From Acidaminobacter hydrogenoformans DSM 2784 (lineage in GTDB: Bacteria > Bacillota > Clostridia > Peptostreptococcales > Acidaminobacteraceae), in assembly GCF_900103005.1 (NCBI RefSeq), contig NZ_FMWL01000008.1:62001-126000 (forward strand): DNA of 64,000 nucleotides, read 5' to 3'. Below the pieces are notes generated by a model. It was not told the DNA's origin. It saw nothing but the letters and a program-made list of their open reading frames with translations, and did not search any database. Both the position numbers and the translations under genes were made by a program. Numbering within the stretch: the first letter of the stretch is position 1; each line of letters begins with the position of its first letter. Below are positions 1 through 8,654 of the stretch, piece after piece.

Positions 1-1106
1 CCCGCGTGACGTTCTACCGAGAGCGCCACCGCCGCTTTCGCGATGGCTTCGTCCATATGGCGGTCTTCAGGGGTCTGAGGCAGCATAGCTGTATGGAGGC
101 TCCGGTATTTGCAGGCAGCTTCCACATCTGCAGTGTCATCTCCAAGATAGCCGCGGATCCGCTTGGTGCCGGCCGCTTCCTTCAGGGACAGGGCCGAATA
201 GCGCATGCCCAGGTCACCTTCAACAGTTCTTTTGGCGTAGGGTTCTTCGAGTCCCTTCTGGGTGACACCTGGCTGGGTCGGTTCGCCGCTGCAAATGGAG
301 TAGACATCTGTGGTCGCACCGCCTATGTCTACCATGACCAGAGGGCCTATGCCATCCTCCAGGTCAGTGCCTTTTCCGAGAAGCTCAGCAGCCTTGAGGA
401 CCGCTGCCGGCGTTGGCATGAGGATGTCGTCAATCATGCCGGTGGCGGTGTGGATGCCTTTGGCGTGGGTGATGCGATCCATGAAGATCTCCCGGATTTC
501 CTCCCGGGCTGGATCTACATTGAGGGCATTGAGCTTTGGCATGACGTTGTCTGCTATGCTGTAAATCAGGCCCGCTTCTTTAAATAAGTCCTCAATGTCG
601 TCTTCGGCGGATTTGTTGCCGGCGACGACTATCGGCACAGGGAGCTTGGCTTCTGCAAGGCGCTTTGCGTTGTGCAGGATACAGGTCTGGTTGCCGCCAT
701 CCGTGCCGCCTGCGAGCAGGAGCATGTCAGGCTTTAAAGCTTCAATTTTTTCGATGTCCCTGCGAGTCAGGTCGTGGTCGAAGACCTGAAGCACCCTGGC
801 GCCGGCACCGAGGGCCGCCCGTTTGGCCGCCTCAGCTGTCAGCTCCTGGACCAGTCCTATGGCCACCATTTTCAGGCCACCTGCCGCCGAGGAGCATGCC
901 AGCTTTCGGACAAATTCAAGGTCTCTCAGACCTTTGGCTGCGAGGCTTTCCCTCAGCTGCGCCAAGGCTGCCTCGTAGCCCGTCATGATGTCTGTTTCTA
1001 CGGTTGTATAGCTTTTGGCGGTTCCCAGGATAGCTTCGGCAACGAGGTCCACCGCGGTCAGCTTCGTGTAGGTACTGCCAAAGTCGATCAATAAGTAAGC
1101 ATTCAC
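1..1106 (-). CDS. glmL: Glutamate mutase accessory protein GlmL (MutL), 3' end cut off by the window
   Basis: The minus strand is open from a GTG at 1106 to the window edge, so about 368 codons of the N-terminal and central part are present. The protein begins MNAYLLIDFGSTYTK, the phosphate-1 loop of an ASKHA-fold ATPase. Further in it has LLAGGTDGGN and MVDIGGATTDVYS, also typical of this fold. In the family this protein accompanies adenosylcobalamin-dependent glutamate mutase and is thought to reactivate or protect it. The GTG is chosen because an AAAGGGG site lies a few bases upstream and the ATG two bases earlier runs straight into TGA. It lies 20 nt downstream of glmS on the same strand, so the two are probably co-transcribed. 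The large catalytic subunit gene (glmE) would be expected next, beyond position 1. Confidence 0.93.
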   Translation of the reverse strand, partial: MNAYLLIDFGSTYTKLTAVDLVAEAILGTAKSYTTVETDIMTGYEAALAQLRESLAAKGLRDLEFVRKLACSSAAGGLKMVAIGLVQELTAEAAKRAALGAGARVLQVFDHDLTRRDIEKIEALKPDMLLLAGGTDGGNQTCILHNAKRLAEAKLPVPIVVAGNKSAEDDIEDLFKEAGLIYSIADNVMPKLNALNVDPAREEIREIFMDRITHAKGIHTATGMIDDILMPTPAAVLKAAELLGKGTDLEDGIGPLVMVDIGGATTDVYSICSGEPTQPGVTQKGLEEPYAKRTVEGDLGMRYSALSLKEAAGTKRIRGYLGDDTADVEAACKYRSLHTAMLPQTPEDRHMDEAIAKAAVALSVERHA

Positions 1107-1126
1107 ATTTATGACCCCTTTCGAGG

Positions 1127-1546
1127 CTATTCAGGCTTTGGAAGCTTCAGGTCGTCTCTCAGGTCTCGGATGCCCTGCTCAGGGTCTGAACCCGGCGGGT
1201 AAACGCGGTTGAAGCCCATAGCGAGGAATTTTTGCTTGACCTCGTCCCAATCCCGCTTGCCGACGACCAGATTGCCGCCCACATAAAGCAGCATGTCGTT
1301 AAGGCCGGCCTCGTCGCATTTCTCTCTGAGACCCCGGCAATCGATCTCGCCATGACCGTAGAGCGATGAAATGATCATGGCCTTCGCGCCAGTTTCTTCA
1401 GCAGCGCTTATAAATTCTTCCTGCGAGGATAGAACGCCAATGTTGACCACATTGAAGCCCGCTTTGCTGAACGCGTAATCCAAAATTTTGTTGCCGACTG
1501 CGTGGCAGTCTGCGCCAATAACTCCAAGTACTACCGTATTCGTCAT
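1127..1546 (-). CDS. glmS: Glutamate mutase (methylaspartate mutase) subunit S, B12-binding
   Basis: This is the small cobalamin-binding subunit of glutamate mutase, which interconverts L-glutamate and L-threo-3-methylaspartate in the methylaspartate route of glutamate fermentation. It is 139 residues, normal for the family. The B12 signature DxHxxG is seen as DCHAVG (Asp13, His15, Gly18), followed by [18 protein letters not shown] and [10 protein letters not shown], which are family hallmarks. The ATG at 1546 is preferred over the in-frame TTG at 1552 because GGAGG lies 8 nt before the ATG and only 2 nt before the TTG. It leads a minus-strand operon with glmL. The assignment is very secure. 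Confidence 0.97.
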   Translation of the reverse strand: MTNTVVLGVIGADCHAVGNKILDYAFSKAGFNVVNIGVLSSQEEFISAAEETGAKAMIISSLYGHGEIDCRGLREKCDEAGLNDMLLYVGGNLVVGKRDWDEVKQKFLAMGFNRVYPPGSDPEQGIRDLRDDLKLPKPE

Positions 1547-2072
1547 TCTCAATGCCTCCGTTTTCCCTTATAAAGTGGACGTTTAGAAGTGGGTGTTGTT
1601 TGAGTTGTTGTTTGATAAGAGAATATCACACATTGAGAATTTTGCAAGTAATATTTCATAAATTTATTGTTTTGTCATCGTATTTGCTCGTTTTTGCATT
1701 TAAACTTGCATTTATTAGATTGTATACACGCTGAAACCTATGCTATTACATGGTTTTCATAATATTTACAGTCTCTTGTTTGAATTTCAATACAACCCTG
1801 TCCTGCAATAGTTTTTGGTGGGGGACTGGGCCCAGCCAAACAGGCTCGATCCAAAAGTATCCGTCCCTGTCCCCCACCACCTGGTCAGGGACAGGCACTC
1901 AAACAATTTCAGCACAATTCAAAATTCTTTCACAACTTTTCAAATTCCTTCCTTGTCAATCCCTGCCGCAAAAAGGTATTCTTTAAAGAATGACACATTA
2001 AACTCAATTTGAATTTCAGCATGAAGACTTACAGACTTACAGACTTACATAAGAAAGGCAGGTACATGATTT
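1547..2072. other. Intergenic region between divergent glmS and paaK
   Basis: About 525 nt hold the upstream region of glmS (leftward) and of paaK (rightward). The left half is AT-rich and contains GATTGTATACAC at 1718-1729, a word also found upstream of gltB. A REP-like element sits at 1813-1899. Just before paaK there are three exact tandem copies of AGACTTAC at 2025-2048. Open frames through this stretch have no good ribosome site or recognisable product. No convincing promoter pair was identified. Confidence 0.6.
1813..1899. repeat. REP-like element (GGGGACAGGGAC family), hairpin form
   Basis: GGTGGGGGACTGGG at 1817-1830 pairs with CCCTGTCCCCCACC at 1865-1878 with one mismatch, enclosing a 34-nt loop. 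A further half-unit (TCAGGGACAGGCAC) follows. This is the same sequence family as the arrays near 7.3, 18.2, 46.6, 48.5, 51.4, 55.1, 60.8 and 62.2 kb. It lies in non-coding DNA between divergent genes. Confidence 0.75.
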
Positions 2073-3374
2073 ATGATCTGGAGCACCTACGAAACCATGG
2101 CCAGGGATCAGATGGAGGCACTGCAGCTCGAACGCCTCCAGCAGACCGTGCGCCGCGTCTACGAACGCGTCCCACATTACCGTGCAAAGCTGGACGAGCT
2201 CGGCATCAAGCCCGAGGACATCACCTCGCTCGACGACTTGAAACGGCTCCCCCTCACAGTCAAGAACGACCTCCGGGACAACTACCCCTTTGGTCTGTTC
2301 GCCGTACCCCAAAAGGACGTCGTCCGCTATCACGCCTCCTCAGGCACCACCGGCAAGCCCACCGTGGTGGGCTATACCAAGAACGACATGGACACCTGGA
2401 CCGAGCTGATCGCCCGCATAGTCACCATGGCCGGCGTCACTGCAGATGATACCGCTCAAGTCTCCTTCGGCTACGGCCTCTTCACCGGTGCCTTTGGCCT
2501 CCACCAAGGCCTCGAACGCGTTGGCGCCTCCGTCATCCCAATGTCCAGCGGCAACACTGAAAAGCAAATCATGATCATGCAGGACTTTGGCACGACAACA
2601 CTCATCGGCACCCCATCCTATGGCCTGCACATGGCCGAGGTCGCCAAGTCCATGGGCCTCGATCCAAAAAAAGACCTGAAGCTCAAATGGGGCCTCTTTG
2701 GCGGCGAAGGCTCCACCGAAGCCATGCGCCGGGAACTCCAGGACGCCTGGGGTATCTTCGCCACCGAGAACTATGGCATGAGTGAGTTGATCGGACCGGG
2801 TGTGGCAGGCGAATGCAAAGCCCTCACTGGCATGCACATCTGCGAGGACCATTTCATTCCGGAGATCATTGACCCCGAGACCCTCGAGGTCCTTCCTCCA
2901 GGCGCCGTAGGCGAGCTGGTCATCACCACCATTACCAAGGAGGCCCTGCCGCTCCTGCGCTACCGCACCAAGGACATCACCTCCCTCCACTACGAGACCT
3001 GCGACTGCGGCCGCACCACCGTCCGCATGTCCAAAATCCAGGGCCGCACGGACGACATGCTGATCCTGGGCGGCGTCAACATCTTCCCGTCCCAGATCGA
3101 AGAAGTCCTGTTCAACATCGAAGGCATAGGCCCGCACTACCAGATCAAAGTCTTCAAAAAAGGCTACCTGGACAAAATCGAAATTGACGTTGAACTCATA
3201 GATGCAAATCTGCTGGAATCCTTTGGCCAGCTGGAAGCGCTTAAGCAAAATATCCGTTCAAGGCTCCGCACCGTCTTAGGCGTCGACGCCAAAATCCACC
3301 TGCACGAGCCTCGCACCCTGGCACGTTTTGAGGGCAAAGCCAAACGCGTCATCGACATGAGGGAGGTAAAATAA
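2073..3374 (+). CDS. paaK: Phenylacetate-CoA ligase family protein
   Basis: This is an adenylate-forming CoA ligase of the PaaK family, 433 residues, the usual length. It activates phenylacetate or another aryl acid with ATP and CoA. The AMP-binding loop reads [17 protein letters not shown] (about residues 90-106). Later motifs are [23 protein letters not shown], a YRTKDIT hinge region and [21 protein letters not shown], which carries the C-terminal domain motifs. ATG at 2073 is the first in-frame start and has a GGCAGGT-type site upstream. Its stop overlaps the start of the ACT-domain gene by one base (TAATG), so the pair is translationally coupled. In amino-acid-fermenting anaerobes such ligases often handle arylacetates from aromatic amino acids; the real substrate cannot be read from sequence. 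Confidence 0.95.
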   Translation: MIWSTYETMARDQMEALQLERLQQTVRRVYERVPHYRAKLDELGIKPEDITSLDDLKRLPLTVKNDLRDNYPFGLFAVPQKDVVRYHASSGTTGKPTVVGYTKNDMDTWTELIARIVTMAGVTADDTAQVSFGYGLFTGAFGLHQGLERVGASVIPMSSGNTEKQIMIMQDFGTTTLIGTPSYGLHMAEVAKSMGLDPKKDLKLKWGLFGGEGSTEAMRRELQDAWGIFATENYGMSELIGPGVAGECKALTGMHICEDHFIPEIIDPETLEVLPPGAVGELVITTITKEALPLLRYRTKDITSLHYETCDCGRTTVRMSKIQGRTDDMLILGGVNIFPSQIEEVLFNIEGIGPHYQIKVFKKGYLDKIEIDVELIDANLLESFGQLEALKQNIRSRLRTVLGVDAKIHLHEPRTLARFEGKAKRVIDMREVK

Positions 3375-3790
3375 TGCTGATCGATCAATTATCCGTCTTC
3401 GTAGAAAACCGCCACGGCGCCCTGGCCAGCGTCACCGACGCCCTCCTGAGCTACGGCGTCGACATCCGGGCAATTGCAGTCTTTGATACCACCGAGTTTG
3501 GCATTGTGCGCATTGTGGTTGACAAACCGGAAGAAGCCCTAAAAAACTTGCTTGCCGATGGTTTCGTCGCCAAGCTCTCCAAAGTCATAGCCGTCGAGCC
3601 CATCGACAAACCCGGCAGCTTGAACGAGCTCTTCCACATCTTAGGCGACAACGGCATCAACATTGAATACATCTATTCCTTCGTCATGCGAAAGCGCGAA
3701 ATGCCCTATGTCGTCTTCAAGACCAACGACCAGGAAAAAGCGCTTCAGCTCTTGAAAGACAAAGGCCTCAACACCGTCGTGGATCTCTAA
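3374..3790 (+). CDS. Tandem ACT-domain protein
   Basis: This small cytosolic protein (138 residues) has two ACT domains in a row. The first starts QLSVFVENRHGALASVTDAL (about 5-65). The second starts IAVEPIDKPGSLNELFHIL (about 72-138). ACT domains bind amino acids and regulate enzymes or transcription. No catalytic or DNA-binding domain is attached. The start overlaps the stop of paaK by one base. That arrangement suggests it senses an aromatic or related amino acid and modulates the ligase, but this role is inference. Proteins of this size next to PaaK-type ligases are a recurring pairing. Two hairpins of a shared terminator follow. Confidence 0.9.
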   Translation: MLIDQLSVFVENRHGALASVTDALLSYGVDIRAIAVFDTTEFGIVRIVVDKPEEALKNLLADGFVAKLSKVIAVEPIDKPGSLNELFHILGDNGINIEYIYSFVMRKREMPYVVFKTNDQEKALQLLKDKGLNTVVDL

Positions 3791-3792
3791 AA

Positions 3793-3870
3793 AATAAAAA
3801 ATGGAGCAAGTCAAGCATCTTTGGGGCCCTTTATTGACCCACAAGACACTGACTTGCTCCATTTTTTATT
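3793..3870. terminator. Bidirectional terminator between the ACT gene and the DUF4153 gene
   Basis: A 21-bp arm at 3793-3813 (core AATGGAGCAAGTCA) pairs with 3850-3870, with A-runs and T-runs at the ends in both directions. The right arm includes the stop codon of the convergent gene at 3866. It can end transcripts from both sides. Confidence 0.85.
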
Positions 3871-5680
3871 GCGGCCCAGTCCCCACTAGAACATAGAATC
3901 CATAATCCGCGACGCGCTCACCCTGATCCATTTCGAACAGACTCACGCTTTCAAACACCACGGCCATTTTAAGGCCGCTTCCTTCAGCCTCAATTGTCAA
4001 AGCCTCCGGCGGCATGACCGGCTTGTCCGCGCCCATTTGTGGCAAGAAGCCTTCCACAGCCTCGTAGAGCTGCAGCGTAAGCATCTCTTCACCACCAGAA
4101 GACATCAGGGCCACCTGCCCATCCACAGAAGATGTCCGCGTCACCACAACATTATAAGCTTTACCTTCCATCAAGACCTGCCGGGTCAACACCTCCCTGG
4201 CTTCCTTGTGTCTGAAGAGATGAAAAGCCATCATCCGGTCATAACCAGCGACATTGAGAGGCGCCTCCGGATCCAGGGAAACCATGGCGTACCGCTGTGA
4301 CCGGTCACTTGCATACGTCCGCTCAAAGCCAAAGGTCCCAGTGAAATCCTCATAGGACTTAAAGTCCTCCGGCAGCCAGCGTACATAAGAAAGCGACCCA
4401 CTGTTGCTCAAATAATTCACAATGCTGGTGGTCTCCTCCCGGGTATGCTGCGAGGCCGTCGCTTTTGCGACAAGCGCGCCGTCCGCCAGCATCCCCTCCT
4501 CAGTCAAAATCACTTCAAGCCGCTCAATCTGACTGTTTCTCGACACCGTAAAAGCGTCCACCGGCGGCACTATGGACACCAGGGCAAACACAGCGGCCAG
4601 GAGCGCGACCCGCCCGTTTTTCGATACAGGACTGAAGCTCAGCATCAACGCGGCCACCAGCGAAAACACGCCAAACAGCGCAACATAATACCGGGATTCT
4701 GTGATCCCGTAGGCGTTCAGGCGAATACCTACGGAAATCAGCTGCATGATGACCACCGGGATCCATGCCTTTGGAAACACCTTTGTGTAAACCCGGGCAA
4801 AGCCGTTGTCAAGGAGGCTCGCCAGCACAAAGACCGCCAGCCCCGCGGCGGAATAGACGAGAACCATTGGTCCAAGCTGCCCTGAGGGCCAGGCCTGCGT
4901 CATCAGAATCTTCCCGCAGTACGCCGCCAACACCGCCGTATAAACCGCCACGAGCGGCACCGCTATGTAGGAGATCAGAATTTCAAAGAATTTAGGCATT
5001 ACCGCCGCATTATCCGAGGAGACTGGCACACCTTCAAATCCCTCTTCCAAAAACTGCTTTTGCCGATGGTCAAATAACGGCAGCAGCGACAAATAATACA
5101 CTGGCGCAAAAACAATCCACACCGTAGTCATGGCATAGGCATACGCGTCATCATTCACACTGAAAAGCAACGCATCCACCGTCGCAATTACCGCCGCAAT
5201 CCCCGCTGACAGCACCGCGCCATACAACCAGGACGTTGCGAAAGTCTTGACATGGGTCAGGGCCACCTTGTTAAAATCCGCGGCTTTGCCAAAGGACGGC
5301 AGCCACAGCACCATGCAAAGCATTGAAAAAACCGCTACCGCACTGCGAATCCCAATCGTTTCACTGATTTCCGGTACCGGCAGCAGGATCAGGAAATATC
5401 CTGCCGTCAGCAGCAGTCCCACCCCATAGACCAGTGCCCTCCGCATTGCCAGCTTTTCAAAACGTTCCATGGCAAATTGCAGCGCCATTCCCAGGATCGA
5501 TCCAACTATCAGGGTAAAAAGCCATTTCTGCAGTATGAGTTCCGAAGCGCCGCTTCCCTCAATTAAGCTATACACCACAACCGCCGCAGCCACAAAGCCC
5601 GCGACCGAAACCGGAAAACGCGCTGCTGCAGCGATGAGCCCCCAAAGCCTGCGCCTTATAAAATCCTTAAATTTGTTCAT
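3866..5680 (-). CDS. DUF4153 domain-containing membrane protein
   Basis: A 604-residue protein. Its first ~390 residues hold about ten or more hydrophobic segments, starting near residues 20-42 and 50-70. A soluble stretch of about 210 residues closes the protein and probably lies outside the membrane. The overall build and the FDHRQKQF and VYYLSLLPLF-type loops match DUF4153 proteins, a family of unknown function in Firmicutes and Bacteroidetes. GGAAGGTGAC lies 3-4 nt before the ATG at 5680. It stands alone on its strand, and a TATAAT box lies about 100 nt upstream on the minus strand (5785-5780). No function is claimed. Confidence 0.82.
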   Translation of the reverse strand: MNKFKDFIRRRLWGLIAAAARFPVSVAGFVAAAVVVYSLIEGSGASELILQKWLFTLIVGSILGMALQFAMERFEKLAMRRALVYGVGLLLTAGYFLILLPVPEISETIGIRSAVAVFSMLCMVLWLPSFGKAADFNKVALTHVKTFATSWLYGAVLSAGIAAVIATVDALLFSVNDDAYAYAMTTVWIVFAPVYYLSLLPLFDHRQKQFLEEGFEGVPVSSDNAAVMPKFFEILISYIAVPLVAVYTAVLAAYCGKILMTQAWPSGQLGPMVLVYSAAGLAVFVLASLLDNGFARVYTKVFPKAWIPVVIMQLISVGIRLNAYGITESRYYVALFGVFSLVAALMLSFSPVSKNGRVALLAAVFALVSIVPPVDAFTVSRNSQIERLEVILTEEGMLADGALVAKATASQHTREETTSIVNYLSNSGSLSYVRWLPEDFKSYEDFTGTFGFERTYASDRSQRYAMVSLDPEAPLNVAGYDRMMAFHLFRHKEAREVLTRQVLMEGKAYNVVVTRTSSVDGQVALMSSGGEEMLTLQLYEAVEGFLPQMGADKPVMPPEALTIEAEGSGLKMAVVFESVSLFEMDQGERVADYGFYVLVGTGPQ

Positions 5681-6145
5681 GAGTCACCTTCCTGATTCAT
5701 ATTTTGTTGAAGTTGTACAGTTGAATTCAGTTTGTAAAGAACAACCTTTGAAAACGAAAAAAATCCCTCATGCAGTCTCATTATAATCCATTAGTCTGAA
5801 ACGCTTATTACAGAAAGGTTACACCACTTATTTCCCATTTGCAATTGATGGATCGTATTGTTTGACATTAATTTATCTTTATAATTCTGACAATTCTGAA
5901 TATTAATTTCATTGCTGTAATCAATACAACACTGATAACAGCATGCTTTTTCGCCATTTTGGTCATATTGTTTTCTAAGGAAATAAAGTCAATTTGTGGT
6001 TAAACAATTACAGCTATGTTACAATTTTAAGTGTAAATCGGGTTTTGCCTGGCTTTTATTGATAATGATTTCACAACATTAGATTGTTGCCATCCTTCAA
6101 TCACGCCGTGGTGGACCCAAAAAAAATTAAGAGGAGGTCATACGT
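5681..6145. other. AT-rich divergent upstream region (DUF4153 gene / LysM gene)
   Basis: About 465 nt without a credible gene. On the minus strand TATAAT at 5785-5780 could be the -10 box for the DUF4153 gene. On the plus strand TACAAT near 6020 may be a -10 box for the LysM gene, although no good -35 box was found. A short hairpin (GATTG...CAATC) lies near 6083-6102. AAGAGGAGGTC at 6129-6139 is the ribosome site of the LysM gene. Confidence 0.5.
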
Positions 6146-7201
6146 TTGAAAAGGAATCTCGCAAAAGCCCTGGCATTACTTATGCTTCTGACATCTGCGA
6201 TTGTCTTCGCACCAATGTCATTAGCCGCTGACACCACTACTTCAGCATCACCACCATGGGTCGAACCAGAACAGCCAGCAGCACCAACCGCACCGACGCC
6301 TGCTCCAACTGCGCCTGTCACAGCGACACCAATCAGCGCGCCAGTCGCAAGCGGCACAATGTACACAGTCGTCAGCGGCGACAGCATGTACAAAATAGCT
6401 GCAAAGCATGGGATGACGCTGGACCAGCTGGTTGCACTCAACCCGCAAGTCCAGAATATCAACCTGATCTACGTTGGTCAAAAGCTCCTTCTTAAAGCAG
6501 ATGCCACCGCGCCTGTACCTGCAGTGCCGGTCGGAACTGACAGCGTCATGAAGGTCTACCAAGGCATGGGCTACAAAGTCGCCTTCAGAAACGGCCCTGG
6601 CAAAGACAGCGAAGGCGTTCCAGTTTACAGCTTCAACGTCGCCATGGCGGCTGCGACCTTTGACTCAGCCGGCAGAATCCTCAATGTCTACATAGACGGC
6701 TACGAAGTTTCCACACCAAATTATGACGGCGCTTCCATGCCTCACTTCTCCGGTTGGCCGGAGCAAGCAGGCTACAACGTAACAGACCATGCAACAGAGA
6801 AGGTTGTTGGCGTTTCCACAAACACCATGGAGTCCGCAGCTGCTGAAGTCAACAACTGGCTCACCAAGCGCCAGCGCGGCGACTCCTATCATATGAACGA
6901 AGCCAACGAATGGTACAAGCAAATGGACTTCTTCCAGGAGTTCTTTAAAGGCAAAACTGTCATGGAGCTCGAGCAGTGGTTCGCTAAAAACACAACCGCA
7001 GCTGGCCGACCAATTAAAGCGACAACGACTAATGAAGACGACCTTGCGAAACTCGCGAAACTGACCGAAGAAGAAAAAGCAGCCCTGGCTGATGTCGTTT
7101 CCGGCGCTACCATGTCCATCCGCGACTCACACGGTGATTTCCTCGGCGCAGTCGGCGAAGCTTACAAAAACAGAGTTGAAGTTGCATTTCCTGTAAAGTA
7201 A
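6146..7201 (+). CDS. Secreted LysM-domain protein with a C-terminal DxxSGAT motif
   Basis: A 351-residue exported protein. It has a signal peptide (MKRNLAKALALLMLL..., cleavage near AxA about residue 27), a Pro/Ala/Thr-rich linker, and one LysM domain (YTVVSGDSMYKIAAKHGMT, about residues 72-116) that should bind peptidoglycan or chitin-like glycans. The remaining ~230 residues are not a family I can name with certainty. They contain FNVAMAAATFDSAGRILNVY and end with DVVSGATMS (residues 316-324), which fits the DxxSGAT flavinylation motif of FMN-binding domains. The start is TTG at 6146, with GAGGAGG 8-9 nt upstream. A strong terminator follows. A role as a cell-wall-anchored redox protein is inferred from the motif alone. 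Confidence 0.85.
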   Translation: MKRNLAKALALLMLLTSAIVFAPMSLAADTTTSASPPWVEPEQPAAPTAPTPAPTAPVTATPISAPVASGTMYTVVSGDSMYKIAAKHGMTLDQLVALNPQVQNINLIYVGQKLLLKADATAPVPAVPVGTDSVMKVYQGMGYKVAFRNGPGKDSEGVPVYSFNVAMAAATFDSAGRILNVYIDGYEVSTPNYDGASMPHFSGWPEQAGYNVTDHATEKVVGVSTNTMESAAAEVNNWLTKRQRGDSYHMNEANEWYKQMDFFQEFFKGKTVMELEQWFAKNTTAAGRPIKATTTNEDDLAKLAKLTEEEKAALADVVSGATMSIRDSHGDFLGAVGEAYKNRVEVAFPVK

Positions 7202-7233
7202 AAAACAAATACCAGATTTGATCCATCTCAATC

Positions 7234-7277
7234 AAAAGCGGTTCTTTTCACATCACAGTGAAAGGAACCGCTTTTTG
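7234..7277 (+). terminator. Rho-independent terminator of the LysM gene
   Basis: AAAGCGGTTCTTTTCAC pairs with GTGAAAGGAACCGCTTT around a short loop and is followed by a T-run, 33 nt after the stop codon. Confidence 0.9.
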
Positions 7278-7302
7278 TATTACAACTTTCAAGGCGACCC
7301 AG

Positions 7303-7389
7303 CCCCCCACCATAAGTCCCTGTCCCCCACCATAAGTCCCTGTCCCCCACCATAAGTCCCTGTCCCCCACCATAAGTCCCTGTCCCCTA
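7303..7389. repeat. REP-like tandem array, four exact 20-bp units
   Basis: The unit CCCCACCATAAGTCCCTGTC repeats four times exactly with a 20-bp period, with partial units at both ends. It lies between the terminators of two convergent genes. The orientation is opposite to that of the array at 46.6 kb. Confidence 0.92.
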
Positions 7390-7401
7390 CTGCAAACAAA
7401 A

Positions 7402-7446
7402 AAAATCATGGCCGGAAAGTGTTCTACTTTCCAGCCCTGATTTTTC
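7402..7446 (-). terminator. Terminator of the thioesterase gene
   Basis: A stem formed by AAAATCATGGCCGGAAAGT and ACTTTCCAGCCCTGATTTTT, with one bulged position, starts 9 nt past the stop codon on the minus strand. A T-run follows on that strand. Confidence 0.8.
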
Positions 7447-7454
7447 CTTAGCCT

Positions 7455-7913
7455 CTAAAGCTTCGCCTTAATCTCAAAATACTTCTTCTCACCCAGCTGA
7501 TAGAGTGCATGGTCCTCCGGCGTCCTGGGCACCAGTCGCGGGACCTCCGTCGGCACGCCATCCACCAGATGTACCATGGTGAAAAACGCCGTCAGCGACG
7601 CCTCTGGCATGCTCTCTGCACTGAAGTCATTGACATAAATGCTGACCATAATCTGCATAGAGCTTTTGCCCACATAAGTCAGCTGCCCAACACAAGTCAC
7701 TATATCCCCAATGTGAACAGGCTTCAGAAAGACAATCTCGTCCACCCTGGCTGTGACCGCGTCGCCCTTGGCATGCTTGAAGGCTGCAATACCCGCAGCG
7801 TTATCCATCATCATCATCAGTTCACCACCGTGAACATTGCCCATAATATTACTGTGTCGCGGCTCCATAACCATACAGGTCTCAGCCCTCGAAAACGAAA
7901 TGCCGTCTTTCAT
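7455..7913 (-). CDS. Acyl-CoA thioesterase, hotdog fold (YkhA/YciA type)
   Basis: A 152-residue cytosolic protein of the hotdog-fold acyl-CoA thioesterase family, which releases free CoA from acyl-CoAs. The segment HSNIMGNVHGGELMMMMDNA (about 20-39) carries the helix and active-site region, with the conserved Asp in MMDNAAG. The core ARVDEIVFLKPVHIGDIV is also typical. GGGAGGTTTCA before the ATG at 7913 is a good ribosome site. It is separated from pcm by 65 nt on the same strand, so joint transcription is possible. Its substrate range cannot be inferred. Confidence 0.93.
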   Translation of the reverse strand: MKDGISFSRAETCMVMEPRHSNIMGNVHGGELMMMMDNAAGIAAFKHAKGDAVTARVDEIVFLKPVHIGDIVTCVGQLTYVGKSSMQIMVSIYVNDFSAESMPEASLTAFFTMVHLVDGVPTEVPRLVPRTPEDHALYQLGEKKYFEIKAKL

Positions 7914-7978
7914 TGAAACCTCCCGAATAGAAAAATAATTAATCTGCTGTCCATAATATCACAACAAACCCCGGCATT

Positions 7979-8590
7979 TCAATCCAGCACATCCCCAAAG
8001 CCATACTTCCCAACCAATTCCACAAAGACGACTTTCCCCAGCACCCGCCGCGACACCTCACCTTCCGAATCCTTGGTCACCAAAAGCAGGTCCTGATCTC
8101 CAGGTACGCCCACCGGCAGGATCATCCTGCCGCCAGGGGCCAGCTGCGCCACCAATTCCGCCGGTACCGCCGCAGACGCCGCCGTGACAATAATCCGGTC
8201 AAAAGGCGCGGCTTCCGGCCATCCACAGCTGCCATCCCCAATGCGGTAATGAATATTCGAATAGCCAAGGGCTTCGAGCCGAGCCCGCGCCGGAACCCCA
8301 AGGGCCTCCAGCCGCTCAATGGTATAAACCGTGCCGCCAAACGCCGCCAGAAACACCGTCTGATATCCCGACCCTGTGCCAATCTCCAGCACTTTGCTCC
8401 CCGGCTCCAGGGCCAGATGCCACGTCATCTCAAAAACCAAGCTGGGCTGAGAGATTGTCTGACCATATCCTATAGGCAGTGCATGATCCAGACCAGCCAT
8501 CGCCTTAGAAGGACCGTCAATAAAATACGCACGGTCGAGATTCTTGAAAAACGTCAACAATTCCTTTTCCGTCACGACAATCACCCCCAA
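7979..8590 (-). CDS. pcm: Protein-L-isoaspartate O-methyltransferase
   Basis: A SAM-dependent methyltransferase that repairs isoaspartyl residues in damaged proteins. It is about 200 residues, as expected. The N-terminal region has GYGQTISQPS (residues about 41-50), diagnostic for Pcm. The SAM motif I is VLEIGTGSGYQT (about 66-77), followed by IGDGSCGWPEAAPFDRIIVT. The start is uncertain: TTG at 8590 has AGGA upstream, while GTG at 8575 has a GGTGA site and gives MTEKELLTFFKN. It lies in a run of minus-strand genes with the PEBP gene upstream. The family assignment is secure. Confidence 0.92.
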   Translation of the reverse strand: MGVIVVTEKELLTFFKNLDRAYFIDGPSKAMAGLDHALPIGYGQTISQPSLVFEMTWHLALEPGSKVLEIGTGSGYQTVFLAAFGGTVYTIERLEALGVPARARLEALGYSNIHYRIGDGSCGWPEAAPFDRIIVTAASAAVPAELVAQLAPGGRMILPVGVPGDQDLLLVTKDSEGEVSRRVLGKVVFVELVGKYGFGDVLD

Positions 8591-8654
8591 AAGAGCATCC
8601 TAAATCAGGTCCTCTCATCCAAGAGGCATCATCTACGACTTACGCGCCGCCTGC

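Noticed and set aside
2009..2449. A 146-codon plus-strand frame overlapping the start of paaK
   Set aside because: It is a shadow of paaK; the Arg/His/Pro-rich composition is typical of an out-of-frame reading.
7303..7389. CRISPR array
   Set aside because: Units are 20 bp with almost no spacer and belong to a dispersed family; there are no cas genes.
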